Part shown: positions 52,926 to 62,347 of the stretch, piece after piece
How the letters are laid out: each line of letters begins with the position of its first letter
Numbering within the stretch: position 1 is the stretch's first letter
Source of the DNA: Kitasatospora sp. MAP12-44
GTDB lineage: Bacteria > Actinomycetota > Actinomycetes > Streptomycetales > Streptomycetaceae
Assembly: GCF_029892095.1 (NCBI RefSeq)
Contig: NZ_JARZAE010000004.1
Coordinates: forward strand, 6,200,001 to 6,264,000
Length of the DNA: 64,000 bases
Direction of reading: 5' to 3'
Notes under the pieces: model-generated
Databases searched by the model: none
The model's input: only the letters and a program-made list of their open reading frames with translations
Told to the model about the DNA's origin: nothing
Translations under genes and position numbers: made by a program

Positions 52926-54248
52926 GTGACCCTTGCCCTCCCCTCGACGCGCCGGCGATCCGCGGCCTTACACCGGCCCTGGCAGCAGCTGCTCGCCCGG
53001 CCCAGTCTGCTGGCCGCCGCCACCGTCCTGCTGGTCTGCGTACCGACCGGGGAGAAGGACGTCACCGCCGCCGTCCACATCACCCCGGCCGACCTGGCCT
53101 CGCTGGCCCTGGTCGCGCTGACCGCCCTGGACCTGCTGCGCGGCCGACCCGTCGTGATCAGCCGCCCGGCCTGCGTGGTCTTCTCCGCGGTGGTCTGCGC
53201 CGCCGCGGCCGCGACGGTGACCTCGATCGACCCGGTCACCAGCCTGACCGGATTCGTCCGGCTGGTGCAGATCTTCGTGCTGGTCCCGGCCGCCGTGGTC
53301 TGCTCGCTGCGCGAGCGCCGGGATCTGCAGCTGGTGCTCGGCGCCTTCGTCCTCGCCGCGCTGATCGAGGGCGGCGTCGGCGCCGAGCAGTACCTCACCG
53401 GCACCGGCGCCTCCTACACCGGCGAGCCGATCCGCGCGGTCGGCACCTTCGGCGCGCTGGACGTGATGGCGATGTCCGGCGTGGTCAGCTTCGGCCTGCT
53501 CGCCGCGCTGGCGCTGGCGCTGGCCGAGCGCCGCAACCGGCTGCTGCGCCGCGCGCTGTTCGCGGCGGCCGCCTTCCTGGTCTTCCCGCTGGCAGTCTCC
53601 TTCAGCCGGGGCAGCTGGATCGCCACCGCCGTCGCCGTCGCCGTGCTGCTGCTGCGGGCCGACGCCCGCCTCGCGGTGCGCAGTGCGCTGATCGGCCTGG
53701 CGGCGGCCGTCGTGCTGGTCGGCGGCCTGGGCCTGGGCGGCGGCGGGGTGGCCGAGCGCCTCGACAGCATCGGCTCGGTCTCCGCCGGCAACGAGGACCA
53801 CTCGGTCAGCGACCGCTACGACCTGTGGGCCACCGCCGCCGCGATCTGGGCCGACCACCCGGTGACGGGGGCCGGGCCCAAGAGCTTCCAGCAGCTGCGG
53901 GACTCGCACGCGCCGCTGCGGCTCTCCTCGGGCAGCGACGCGGCCGACTCCACCATCGGCTTCGAGCGCGAGCCGCTGCTCTCCCCGCACAACATGTACT
54001 TCCTGGTGCTCAGCGAGCAGGGGCTGGTCGGCATGGTCGCGTACGGCGGCCTCTTCCTCGCGCTGCTGATCGGCTGCCTGCGGCGGCCGGGAGAGGCCGG
54101 ACCGGCCGCCGTCGGGCTGCTCTGCTGGGTGCTGGTCGACTTCCTCTACGCGGACATCGGCGGCACCACCACCGTGCTGACCTCGGTGATCCTCGGCGTC
54201 GCCGCCTGGTGGGCGCTGCCGAACCGCCCGGACGGCGCCGCCCTGTGA
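52926..54248 (+). CDS. O-antigen ligase/polymerase-like membrane protein
   Basis: A 440-residue protein with about eleven transmembrane segments and the large extracellular loop of the Wzy/WaaL family (SDRYDLWATAAAIWADHPVTGAGPKSF and SPHNMYFLVLSEQG, where a conserved Arg/His and NxxL lie). It probably polymerises the repeat units outside the membrane. GTG 52926 starts 6 bp after the previous stop, and its own stop overlaps the next GTG (GTGA). Confidence 0.87.
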   Translation: MTLALPSTRRRSAALHRPWQQLLARPSLLAAATVLLVCVPTGEKDVTAAVHITPADLASLALVALTALDLLRGRPVVISRPACVVFSAVVCAAAAATVTSIDPVTSLTGFVRLVQIFVLVPAAVVCSLRERRDLQLVLGAFVLAALIEGGVGAEQYLTGTGASYTGEPIRAVGTFGALDVMAMSGVVSFGLLAALALALAERRNRLLRRALFAAAAFLVFPLAVSFSRGSWIATAVAVAVLLLRADARLAVRSALIGLAAAVVLVGGLGLGGGGVAERLDSIGSVSAGNEDHSVSDRYDLWATAAAIWADHPVTGAGPKSFQQLRDSHAPLRLSSGSDAADSTIGFEREPLLSPHNMYFLVLSEQGLVGMVAYGGLFLALLIGCLRRPGEAGPAAVGLLCWVLVDFLYADIGGTTTVLTSVILGVAAWWALPNRPDGAAL

Positions 54249-55993
54249 CGATCGACCGCACCGCCGTCGCCCACAAGACACCACCCGCCGACCCCGCCGC
54301 CGCCGCCCGGCCGCCCACCGCGCCCCGGGCCGGCGCCTTCCTGGCCCGCGCCTTCGGGGTCACCGCCGTGCTCAGCGCGGCCGGATCGGCGCTCGGCCTG
54401 CTGCGCGACCTGCTGCTGGCCCGCTTCTTCGGCGCGGACGAGGGCACCGACGCGTTCCTGGTCTCCTGGACCGTCCCGGAGACCGCCGCGCCGCTGCTGA
54501 TCGAGGACGCGATGGCGTTCCTGATGGTCCCGGCCTTCAGCCTGGCCCTGGTGCTGCGCGAGGAGCAGCCCGAAGGCCCGGACCCGGTACGGCAGTTGAC
54601 GGCCGACACACTGCCCTGGCTGCTCGCCGTACTGTGCGCGCTGTCGGGGGCCACCGCGCTCTGGGCGCCCGGCGTGGTGCACACCCTGGCCCCCGGCCTG
54701 GCGAATCCGGCGCTCGCGATCACCTGCACCCGGATCACCGCCGTCACGATCCTGCCGTTCGGCGTGGCCGGCTACCTGGGCGCCGCGCTCCGCGCGCACC
54801 ACCGCTTCACCGCGCCCGCCGCGATCTACGTCGCCTACAACCTGGGCATCCTGGGCGTGCTGACCTTCGGCCACGGCCGGCTCGGGATCCGGGCCGCCGC
54901 GCTGGGAGTGGCCTTCGGCAGCATGCTGATGGCCGGGGTGCTGGTCGTCCCGTTCGCCAACCGGCTGCGGGCCGGCCGCTCGCGCGCCGCGGGCGTCGTC
55001 GGCGGCCCGCGCCGCCTGCTGCTCAGCCCGCTGGCCCTGCTGCCGGTGGCGGCCTTCACGCTCAGCCGTCAGTCGCAGGTCTTCATCGAGCGCTACCTCG
55101 GTTCCGCGCTGCCGCCCGGAACCATCTCGCACCTCAACTACGCCACCAAGGTCTCCCAGCTGGCGATGACCACGGCGATCCTGATCTGCACGGTGACCTT
55201 CCCGCTGGTGGCCCGGGCGCTGGCAGCCGGTGACCTGGCGGCGGCCCGCGACCGGGTGGAGAAGGACCTCGGCCAGGCCGCCGCGGTGGTCCTGCTCGGC
55301 ACGGCCTTCCTGATCGCCTGCGCGCCGGCCGTGGTGGGCCTGCTCTTCCAGCGCGGCGCCTTCAGCGCCAAGGACACCGCCGCCACCGCCCAGGTGATCC
55401 AGGTCTACAGCCTCGGCCTGCTGGCCCAGGCGCTGACCGGGGTGATGGTGCGCCCGTTCTTCTCGATGCGCCCGGCCGTGCGGCGCGCCGACGACCCGCG
55501 ACCGGACGGCGCGGGCCGCCAACTGCTCGACTGGTACCCGGTCGCCTCGATGGTCGTCGGCCTGCTGGTCACCACCGTGGTGGGCCTGCTGGCGATGCCG
55601 CGCTTCGGCGCGCTGGGCCTGGCGGCGGGCAACGCCGCGGGCATCACCAGCACCGCCGTGCTGCTGCTGCGCGGACTGCCGATGCGCGGCATCGCGCTGC
55701 GGATGCGCCAGGTGCTCGCCGGCCAGGCCAGGCTGCTGGCGGCCGGGGTGGGCGCGACGGCCGCCGGGACACTGGCGGCCCGGGTCAGCGCCCAGCCGGT
55801 CCCCTCGATCGCGGCCGGCGGCCTGGCCGTGTTGGTGGTCTATGCGCTGCTCGGCGCGCTGTTCGGCGCCCGCGAGGTGCTGGACCCGCTGCGCCGCCTG
55901 CGTCCGGCCACCACTCGCGGCGCGCTGCCGCTCACCCGCCAGGCCGGCTCCCAAGAGCTCCCGGAGGAAGGAACGCTGCCCGATGGCCGCTGA
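54245..55993 (+). CDS. MurJ/Wzx-type lipid-linked oligosaccharide flippase
   Basis: A 582-residue MVF-family membrane protein with about fourteen transmembrane segments, beginning RAFGVTAVLSAAGSALGLLRDLLLARFFGADEGTDAFLVS (read in part), with ERYLGSALPPGTISHLNYATKV and LLFQRGAFSAKDT typical of MurJ. In this operon it most likely moves the exopolysaccharide unit instead of lipid II; the essential murJ is expected elsewhere. GTG 54245 overlaps the previous stop by four bases. Start inside the open frame is fixed by the overlap. Confidence 0.88.
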   Translation: MTIDRTAVAHKTPPADPAAAARPPTAPRAGAFLARAFGVTAVLSAAGSALGLLRDLLLARFFGADEGTDAFLVSWTVPETAAPLLIEDAMAFLMVPAFSLALVLREEQPEGPDPVRQLTADTLPWLLAVLCALSGATALWAPGVVHTLAPGLANPALAITCTRITAVTILPFGVAGYLGAALRAHHRFTAPAAIYVAYNLGILGVLTFGHGRLGIRAAALGVAFGSMLMAGVLVVPFANRLRAGRSRAAGVVGGPRRLLLSPLALLPVAAFTLSRQSQVFIERYLGSALPPGTISHLNYATKVSQLAMTTAILICTVTFPLVARALAAGDLAAARDRVEKDLGQAAAVVLLGTAFLIACAPAVVGLLFQRGAFSAKDTAATAQVIQVYSLGLLAQALTGVMVRPFFSMRPAVRRADDPRPDGAGRQLLDWYPVASMVVGLLVTTVVGLLAMPRFGALGLAAGNAAGITSTAVLLLRGLPMRGIALRMRQVLAGQARLLAAGVGATAAGTLAARVSAQPVPSIAAGGLAVLVVYALLGALFGAREVLDPLRRLRPATTRGALPLTRQAGSQELPEEGTLPDGR

Positions 55994-56777
55994 ATTCAGC
56001 CACCCGCACCTGCCGCGGCAGAGCGCCGCCGCAGGACGCGGGTACGGGGCGCCGTGGGTCCTGATGTACCACTCGGTCGCCGAGGAGGACGAGGATCCGT
56101 ACCTGCTCACCGTCAGCCCCGAGCGGTTCGCCGCGCAGATGCGCTGGCTGGCCGGCCGGGGCTGGCGCGGTGTCAGCATGCGCGACCTGCTGGCCGCGCA
56201 GGCGGCCGGGGTGCCGGGCCGGCTGGTCGGCCTGACCTTCGACGACGGCTACGCGGACTTCGCCCGGCACGTCGTCCCGGTGCTCCGCGGCTACGGGTTC
56301 ACCGCCACCGCGTACGTGGTCGCCGACCGGCTCGGCGGCGACAACGGCTGGGACGTCAAGGGCCCCCGCAAGCAGCTGCTGACCGTCGACCAGGTGCGTG
56401 AACTGGCGCGCTCCGACTGGGAGATCGGATCGCACGGGATGACCCACCAGGCGCTGCCAGGTCTGCCCGCCCAGGTGCTGCGCGCCGAGGTGCGGGAGAG
56501 CAGACAGGCCCTGGAGGAGCTGGTCGGCGGACCCGTCGGCGGCTTCTGCTACCCGTACGGCGCGGTGGACCAGCCCGCCACCCGCGCCGTCGCCGCGGCG
56601 GGCTACGACTACGCCGTGGCGATCGATCACAGCCCGCTGGCCGGGCGCTTCGCCCTGCCCCGCTGCTATGTGGGGGACCGGGACGGCGCCTGGCGGCTGC
56701 GCGCCAAACGCGGCCGGCACGGCCTGCGGGACGTGGTGACCGAGCTTCGCCGGGCCGGACGAGGAGTGGAACGTTGA
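55983..56777 (+). CDS. Polysaccharide deacetylase family protein
   Basis: A 264-residue NodB-homology protein: VLMYHSVAEEDEDPYLLTV, LTFDDGYADFARHVVPVL (metal Asp pair), IGSHGMTHQALPGL (HxxxH metal His pair) and FCYPYGAVDQP. It would remove N-acetyl groups from the polysaccharide or its precursor. No signal peptide is seen. ATG 55983 overlaps the flippase stop by 11 bp and the next TTG overlaps its own stop. Confidence 0.93.
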   Translation: MAAEFSHPHLPRQSAAAGRGYGAPWVLMYHSVAEEDEDPYLLTVSPERFAAQMRWLAGRGWRGVSMRDLLAAQAAGVPGRLVGLTFDDGYADFARHVVPVLRGYGFTATAYVVADRLGGDNGWDVKGPRKQLLTVDQVRELARSDWEIGSHGMTHQALPGLPAQVLRAEVRESRQALEELVGGPVGGFCYPYGAVDQPATRAVAAAGYDYAVAIDHSPLAGRFALPRCYVGDRDGAWRLRAKRGRHGLRDVVTELRRAGRGVER

Positions 56778-57919
56778 AGGTACTGCACATCATCACGGGA
56801 CTGGCCGCAGGCGGCGCCGAGCGCCAACTGCTGCTGACCCTGCGCAATCTGCCGCGCGGCTACCACTGCGAGGTGGCCACCCTGACCAACCCCGGCACGG
56901 TCGCCACCGCGCTGCGCGCCGAGGGCTTCACCGTCTACAACCTCGGGATGCGCGGCAACCGCGACCTCACCGTGCTGCCCCGGCTCACCGGGCTGATCCG
57001 GCGCGGGCGCTACGACGTCGTGCACACCCATCTCTACCGCGCCGGGCTCTACGGCCGGCTGGCGGCCCGGCTGGCCGGCGTACGCGCGGTGGTCGCCACC
57101 GAGCACTCGCTGCACGCCGGGACCATCGAGGGCCGACGGGTCGGGCTCGGCGTCAAGTCGCTGTACCTGGCCGCCGAGCGGCTCGGCGGCAGCACCGTCG
57201 CGGTCTCCGCGCAGGTCGCCGCGACGCTCGCCGAGTGGGGGGTGCCGCGCCAGCGCGTGCATATGCTGCCGAACGGCATCGAGGCCGCCCGCTACGCCCT
57301 GCCGACCGCCTCCCGGGCCGCGCTGCGGCAGACCGTACGCGCCTCGCTCGGCCTGCCGGCCGAGGCCTGGGTGCTGGGCGCGGTGGGGCGGTTGGTGGCG
57401 GGCAAGCGCTTCGACGTGCTGGTGGAGGTGCTCGCCGCCCTGCCGCCCGAGCGCGACGCGCGGCTGCTGCTGGTGGGCGACGGGCCCGAGCGGGGCCGCC
57501 TGCAGCGCCAGGCGGCCGCGCTCGGGGTCGGCCGGCAGCTGGTCTGCGTCGGCGAGCGCGACGACGTCCGCGACCTGCTGACCGCGATGGACGTGCTGGC
57601 GGCGCCCTCGGTCGAGGAGACCTTCGGGCTGGCCGTCCTGGAGGGCCTGGCGGCTGGCCTGCCGGTCCTGCACAGCGCCTGCCCGGCGCTCGAGGAGCTC
57701 CCGGCGGACGCCGCCCCCGGCGCGCTCAAGGTGGCCTCGGACCCGGCCAGCTACCTCGCCGCGCTCGGCGGCCTCGGCGCCAGGCGCGCCACCGCGCTGC
57801 CGCAGCCGCCCGCGGTGGCGCACTACGACATTGCCCGTACGGCCGCCGAACTGGCCGTCCTGTACCAGCGGTTGGGACGCGACAGGATGCTCGCGCCGAC
57901 CGGAGCGAGGGAGTACTAG
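56774..57919 (+). CDS. Glycosyltransferase family 4
   Basis: A 381-residue GT-B transferase: N-terminal VLHIITGLAAGGAERQLLLTL, middle VVHTHLYRAGLYGRLAARL, C-terminal MLPNGIEAARY, GAVGRLVAGKRFDVL, LLLVGDGPERGRL and the EX7E motif SVEETFGLAVLEGLAAGLPV. The donor sugar is unknown. TTG 56774 overlaps the deacetylase stop (TTGA); the alignment of the first residues supports this rare start. Confidence 0.92.
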   Translation: MKVLHIITGLAAGGAERQLLLTLRNLPRGYHCEVATLTNPGTVATALRAEGFTVYNLGMRGNRDLTVLPRLTGLIRRGRYDVVHTHLYRAGLYGRLAARLAGVRAVVATEHSLHAGTIEGRRVGLGVKSLYLAAERLGGSTVAVSAQVAATLAEWGVPRQRVHMLPNGIEAARYALPTASRAALRQTVRASLGLPAEAWVLGAVGRLVAGKRFDVLVEVLAALPPERDARLLLVGDGPERGRLQRQAAALGVGRQLVCVGERDDVRDLLTAMDVLAAPSVEETFGLAVLEGLAAGLPVLHSACPALEELPADAAPGALKVASDPASYLAALGGLGARRATALPQPPAVAHYDIARTAAELAVLYQRLGRDRMLAPTGAREY

Positions 57920-57921
57920 AG

Positions 57922-58635
57922 ATGCCCGATCCACGCCTCACCGTCCGCACCCTGGCCGCACTCTGGTGGCCGGTGGCGATCGCCGTCCCGCTCGGCGCGC
58001 TGGCCGGGGCCGGCTACGCGGTGCTCTCGCCACCGGTCTACTCCGCCAACTCCTATGTGGTGGTGGTCCCGGAGACCAGTGGCGACGGCGCGCTGGCGGT
58101 CAACTTCGCGCAGGCGTACGGCCGGCTGGCGGGCCAGCCGCAGGTGCTGGACGCGGCGGCGGCTGACGCCGGGCACAGCAGCAACGAGCTGGCGAACCTG
58201 GTGCACGGCACCACCTCACCCGACGCGCCGGTGATCGAGATCGACGGCAGCGGCGCCCGGCCGCAGGACGCCGTGCGCTCCGCCGACGCGGTGGCCAAGT
58301 CGCTGGTGGCCTTCGGCAACACCAGCAGCAAGGAGACCGGCGTCAAGCTGGTCCCGCTGGCCGCCGCCGCCGAGCCGGACACGCCGACCACGCCGAGCGC
58401 CACGCTGGATGTGGCGGTCGGCGGCGCGGCGGGCGTGCTGGTCGGGGCGCTGGTGATGATGACCCGCCGCCGCACCGGCCAGGCCCCCGGCCAGGCCCCC
58501 GAGCAGGTCCCGGCCGCGGCCACCGCAGTTCCGGCGCCCAGCCCGGAGCCGAAGCAGAAGTCGGAGCAGAAGTCGGAGCAGAAGTCGGAGCAGAAGTCGG
58601 AGCCGGAGCCCGCGACCGCCGGGAGCCCCAAGTGA
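57922..58635 (+). CDS. Wzz-like chain-length determinant protein
   Basis: A 237-residue protein with one N-terminal (about 12-33) and one C-terminal (about 163-183) transmembrane helix flanking an extracytoplasmic part (SPPVYSANSYVVVVPETSGDG), as in Wzz/CapA-type co-polymerases. It lacks a tyrosine-kinase domain. The cytoplasmic tail ends in four Lys-Ser-Glu-Gln repeats encoded by a 12-bp tandem DNA repeat (58557-58604). ATG 57922 lies 2 bp after the previous stop. Confidence 0.83.
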   Translation: MPDPRLTVRTLAALWWPVAIAVPLGALAGAGYAVLSPPVYSANSYVVVVPETSGDGALAVNFAQAYGRLAGQPQVLDAAAADAGHSSNELANLVHGTTSPDAPVIEIDGSGARPQDAVRSADAVAKSLVAFGNTSSKETGVKLVPLAAAAEPDTPTTPSATLDVAVGGAAGVLVGALVMMTRRRTGQAPGQAPEQVPAAATAVPAPSPEPKQKSEQKSEQKSEQKSEPEPATAGSPK

Positions 58636-59798
58636 CCACCACCCAGCAGCCCGCCGCCACCCCGGCCGGCACCCGGGCCCCCGCCGCGGCGGGGGCCCGG
58701 TGGACCACCGAGGTCCGCCGCGACGACCAGGCGCTGGCCCAGGTCGCCGAGGAGTGGGCCGGCCTCACCGCGCGCTGCCACACCGCCACGCCCTTCCAGG
58801 CGGCCGCCTGGCAGCAGTCCTGGTGGCGCGCCTACGGCCGCCCGGGCAGCCTGCACGTCGTGCTGGTGCGCCGGGACGGCCTGCTGGTCGGCGCGGCCGC
58901 CCTGCAGCGCAGCCGGAGCGGGACCTTCACCGCGCTCGGCGGCGGCCTGATCGATTTCACCGAGCTGCTGCTCGACGACTCCTGCACGACCGAGGCCGCC
59001 GCCCAGCTGGCCGCCGCGCTACCGCTGCACCGCCCCTGGCACGCCCTGGACCTGCGCGAGGTCCGCCCGGGCTCGGGCGCCCACCAGGTCTACGCGCAGT
59101 GGCGCGGGCGCCGCCACCAGCTGCTGGACTCGGTCTGCCAGCACCTGCCGGCCGTCCCGATGGAAGAGCTGCTGGCCCGACTGCCCGGCCGTACCGCCCA
59201 GCGCAGCCGCGCCAAGCAGCGCAAGCTCCTCGACGCGGGCGTCGAGGCCCGCCGGGTGCCGGTGGACGAGGTCCCGGCGGCGATGGACGACCTGCTCAGC
59301 CTGCACGCCCTGCAGTGGGAGAGCCGTACGGTCACCCCCGAGCACGTCAGCGAGCGCTTCGCCGCCCACCTCAGGGAGTCCACCGCGGGGCTGGCCGCCG
59401 CGGGTCAAGCGGTGGTCTACCGCTACTACCTGGACGGCGAGCTGATGGCGGTGGACCTGCTGCTGCTCTGCCGCTCGTTCGCCGGCCTCTACCTCTACGG
59501 CGCGCATCCGCGGCTGCGCGAGCGCCTGGACATCGCCGGGCTGCTCTTCGGCACCTCGCTGGAGGAGGCCGTCCGGGCCGGCATCCCGGAGGTCAGCCTG
59601 ATGCGCGGCGAGGAGCCGTACAAGGAGCGCTGGCGGCCGGAGCGCGAGCGCAACCACCGGTTGCTGCTCGGGCCGGGCTGCTTCGCGGTGGCGCTGACCC
59701 TGCGGCTCACCCTGGTGCGGGCCCGGATGGCCGCCGCCCCGCACCTGCGCGGCCCGGCCCGGCGGCTGCGGGAGGTGCTCAACGCCGCGCGGCATTGA
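58632..59798 (+). CDS. GNAT/FemAB-like acyltransferase (CelD/BcsL type)
   Basis: A 388-residue double GNAT-fold protein of the kind found in exopolysaccharide loci: TPFQAAAWQQSWWRAYG, LALxLREVRPG-like middle, RSRAKQRKLLDAGVEARR, ELMAVDLLLLCRSFAGLYLYG and MRGEEPYKERW. It may acylate or add amino acids to the polymer; the substrate is unknown. GTG 58632 overlaps the previous stop (GTGA). Its last 20 bp overlap the end of the convergent hydrolase gene. Confidence 0.85.
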   Translation: MTTTQQPAATPAGTRAPAAAGARWTTEVRRDDQALAQVAEEWAGLTARCHTATPFQAAAWQQSWWRAYGRPGSLHVVLVRRDGLLVGAAALQRSRSGTFTALGGGLIDFTELLLDDSCTTEAAAQLAAALPLHRPWHALDLREVRPGSGAHQVYAQWRGRRHQLLDSVCQHLPAVPMEELLARLPGRTAQRSRAKQRKLLDAGVEARRVPVDEVPAAMDDLLSLHALQWESRTVTPEHVSERFAAHLRESTAGLAAAGQAVVYRYYLDGELMAVDLLLLCRSFAGLYLYGAHPRLRERLDIAGLLFGTSLEEAVRAGIPEVSLMRGEEPYKERWRPERERNHRLLLGPGCFAVALTLRLTLVRARMAAAPHLRGPARRLREVLNAARH

Positions 59799-61062
59799 CC
59801 GGCCAGCCGGCCGGCCAGGCCGCGGGCCAGCCGAGCGGCCACACGAAGGGCCGGCCCGGCTGGGCGGGGGTCGGAACGAGCGGGGTCGGCGAGGCCGAGG
59901 CCGCCGGGGTGGGTGTGGGCGGTGCGGTCGGCGTGGCCGGCGCGCAGTGCGGGGCGGGCCGCACCGGCTTCACCGGCCGCCCGTCCGGGGTGGTCCGGCT
60001 GGGGCAGGGCGGCAGCACGCCCTTGGAGCCGGCCATCAGGCTCTTGAACACCGCGCTGGAGCGCGGGTTGCTGCGGCACTCCCAGAAGCCGTGCGGGCAG
60101 TAGTCGGTCAGTGTCTGGTAGGCGGTGTCGTGGGTGCGCATCCACTCGACCATCCGCCGGACGAACTCGGGGTTGTCCCCGTTGTCGAACAGCCCCCACT
60201 CGGGGTAGGAGACCTGCTTGCCGTGCCGGGTCGCGAAGTCGACCTGGTCCTGCAGCCCGAGCGGCTCGCGCACGTAGTCGTCGAAGGTGGCGCCGGCCGG
60301 CTGGTCGTAGCTGTCCATGCCGATCAGGTCGACCACGTCGTCGCCCGGGTAGCACTTGGTCCAGGCGATCGCGTCAGTGCCGCGGTTGGGGTCGAAGTCG
60401 AAGCGGAACCGCTGCCCGGGCACCGAGCGCATCACGCCGACGATCCGGCGCCAGTACGCCTTCCAGGCCGTCGGGTCGGGACCGCAGCGGCCGGTGTAGG
60501 TGGTGCCGTTCATCTCCCAGCCGGGCACCAGCACGGTGTCGCCGCCGCCGAGCGCGACCAGTTTCCTGGCCAGCTTGAGGTAGTGCTGGTCGAAGTCCCC
60601 GCGGGCGCCCTGGTTCAGCAGCCGGGCCACCTGCTGGTCGGAGGAGTTGTCCTCGTTCGGCTCAAGCATCGGCACGTTGAGCACCAGCGTCCGGGACGGG
60701 TCGGCCAGCCGCCACTGCGCCCAGAGCGCCAGCACCTTGGTCTCGCCCTCGACGTCCGTCCAGCTGTTTTTGGCCAGGTAGGTGTGGCCGACCTGGAGGT
60801 TGGCGCCGTTCAGCCAGCCGGCGAGCTTGGCGATCTGCGGAATGTAGTCGTCCCAGGAGCCGACGAAGGCGCCGAACGGCACCTCGTGCTCGGGCCGCAG
60901 GGTGGGCGGCTTGGGGGCTGCACCGCGCGAGCGGGCGGCGCCGTCGGAGGAGACGGCGGGCAGCCGGTCGGCCGTGGTCTGCGGTCCGCTGCCGGTGCTG
61001 ATGCCCGCAGTGGTGAGCAGCAGCACGGTGGAGGCTGCCAGGGCCAGGCGGCCGATTCGCAT
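59779..61062 (-). CDS. Secreted glycoside hydrolase, GH26-like
   Basis: A 427-residue protein with a signal peptide (about 1-22). Its TIM-barrel domain (about 60-360) has E183 in VPGWEMNGTTYTG (acid/base) and E288 in SYPEWGLF (nucleophile), the pattern of clan A family 26 enzymes. The Pro/Thr-rich C-terminus (TPTAPPTPTPAAS) is a linker without a binding domain. It is convergent with the exopolysaccharide operon and may trim or release that polymer; this is inference from location. Confidence 0.85.
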   Translation of the reverse strand: MRIGRLALAASTVLLLTTAGISTGSGPQTTADRLPAVSSDGAARSRGAAPKPPTLRPEHEVPFGAFVGSWDDYIPQIAKLAGWLNGANLQVGHTYLAKNSWTDVEGETKVLALWAQWRLADPSRTLVLNVPMLEPNEDNSSDQQVARLLNQGARGDFDQHYLKLARKLVALGGGDTVLVPGWEMNGTTYTGRCGPDPTAWKAYWRRIVGVMRSVPGQRFRFDFDPNRGTDAIAWTKCYPGDDVVDLIGMDSYDQPAGATFDDYVREPLGLQDQVDFATRHGKQVSYPEWGLFDNGDNPEFVRRMVEWMRTHDTAYQTLTDYCPHGFWECRSNPRSSAVFKSLMAGSKGVLPPCPSRTTPDGRPVKPVRPAPHCAPATPTAPPTPTPAASASPTPLVPTPAQPGRPFVWPLGWPAAWPAGWPVNAARR

Positions 61063-61343
61063 GCTCTCTCCTCGTGGCGTCCGCGAGGCGGTCGGGGCAC
61101 GCCTGCAGCACCGAGAGTAAGGCTACGAGCCGTCAGAAAAGCCGAATGTCACCCTAAAGTGGACAAGTACGGCGAGTATGGCCGAATCCGGTGTGAAAGG
61201 TTCCAGAAGCTGACCGTTCGGGTGATCGGTAGGCAAACGATCCCCGTCCAAACAGCCATCCGATTGTCCGGTTATCCGCTCGCAGAGTGGGTACCCGGCC
61301 CCGCCATGCTGACGTCCAAGCTCTCGCCAGGTACCCTCCCGAG

Positions 61344-62273
61344 GTGTCCTGGAAGCCGCTACGTACCCTCACGCCCCGATCCGCCCTGCCCGCCATGGCC
61401 GTGCTCCTGGTGCTCGGCGTAGGCGCTGCCGCCCATGCGAACCGCCCCGTGCCGTTCGGCGACCAGGTGTCCGCGCCGGGCAACGCGGGCGCCAGCCCGG
61501 TGAGCGCCCTGGCGACCGGAGCGCCCGCCCTGGACCTCCGGGTGGGCCCCGGCCTGGAGGCGTACGACAAGTCCAGCGGCGAGCTGCTCTGGAGCTACCA
61601 GCGGGACGGCGCGACCGCACTGCACCTCTCGGTGCTCGGCGGCAGCGCCATCGTGGTCTGGGACGACGGCATGGTCACCTCGGTGCAGACCGCCGACCAC
61701 CAGGTCCGCTGGCACCGCGCCGTGCCGGGCCTGGCCGAGTGGCTGCGCGGCGACGGCGAGCCCGGCGCCGACCAGCGCACCGACGCCCAGCGCAAGCAGC
61801 TCCAGCTGCAGCGCGCGGCGGCCGCCCTGCAGACCGTCACCGCGCCCGAGGCCTGGGTGCAGATCACCACACCGGGCCTGACCATGGGCTTCCGCGACCG
61901 CGATGGCGACCTGCGGTTCAACTCCCGCCCGCTCTTCGGCTGCCTCTTCGACCCGCTGCGCGCCGTCCAGACCGACGACGCCGTGCTCGTCCCGCGCACC
62001 TGCACCGGGACCAACGGAGCCGGCCATCCGCTGCCGGGCGGCATCACCGGCTTCAAGCTGGACGGCCACGGCTGGCAGCTGAACGCCGGGCCCAAGGTCA
62101 AGCTGACCGCGCTGGACGGCCACCGGGTGCAGGTCGACGACGGCCCGCTGGCCGGCAGCTGGATCTTCGACACCGACCAGGGCGTGCCCGAGACCCCGTG
62201 CGACAGCCCGGCCGAGCCGTTCGCGGCGCTCAAGCCGGTGACCGGCTGCCCCGCGACCGCGGTAGCCGAATAG
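61344..62273 (+). CDS. Secreted PQQ-like beta-propeller protein, hypothetical
   Basis: A 309-residue protein with an N-terminal signal or anchor (VLLVLGVGAAAHANR) and short blades (LEAYDKSSGELLWSYQRDG; VTSVQTADHQVRWHRAVPG) like a PQQ/WD-type propeller fragment. The function is unknown. GTG 61344 is chosen because TACCCT (61332-61337) lies six bases upstream (leaderless type). The 281-bp gap before it (61063-61343) is the AT-richer upstream region shared with the divergent hydrolase gene; nothing else is recognised there. Confidence 0.75.
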   Translation: MSWKPLRTLTPRSALPAMAVLLVLGVGAAAHANRPVPFGDQVSAPGNAGASPVSALATGAPALDLRVGPGLEAYDKSSGELLWSYQRDGATALHLSVLGGSAIVVWDDGMVTSVQTADHQVRWHRAVPGLAEWLRGDGEPGADQRTDAQRKQLQLQRAAAALQTVTAPEAWVQITTPGLTMGFRDRDGDLRFNSRPLFGCLFDPLRAVQTDDAVLVPRTCTGTNGAGHPLPGGITGFKLDGHGWQLNAGPKVKLTALDGHRVQVDDGPLAGSWIFDTDQGVPETPCDSPAEPFAALKPVTGCPATAVAE

Positions 62274-62323
62274 GCCAGGAAACCCCTTCGAGCACCTCCG
62301 GGCGTCCCGGTAGACTGGTCCGT

Positions 62324-62347
62324 ATGGCTGTTCTCCGCGGGCATTAG
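62324..62347 (+). CDS. Leader peptide MAVLRGH upstream of the ABC-F gene
   Basis: A seven-codon ORF (Met-Ala-Val-Leu-Arg-Gly-His, stop TAG). The -10-like TAGACT at 62311-62316 lies seven bases before its ATG, so its translation would begin at the first base of the transcript. It precedes an ABC-F gene by 177 bp. Short leader peptides that sense stalled ribosomes by attenuation are known before ABC-F genes, so a regulatory role is plausible. Confidence 0.65.
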   Translation: MAVLRGH

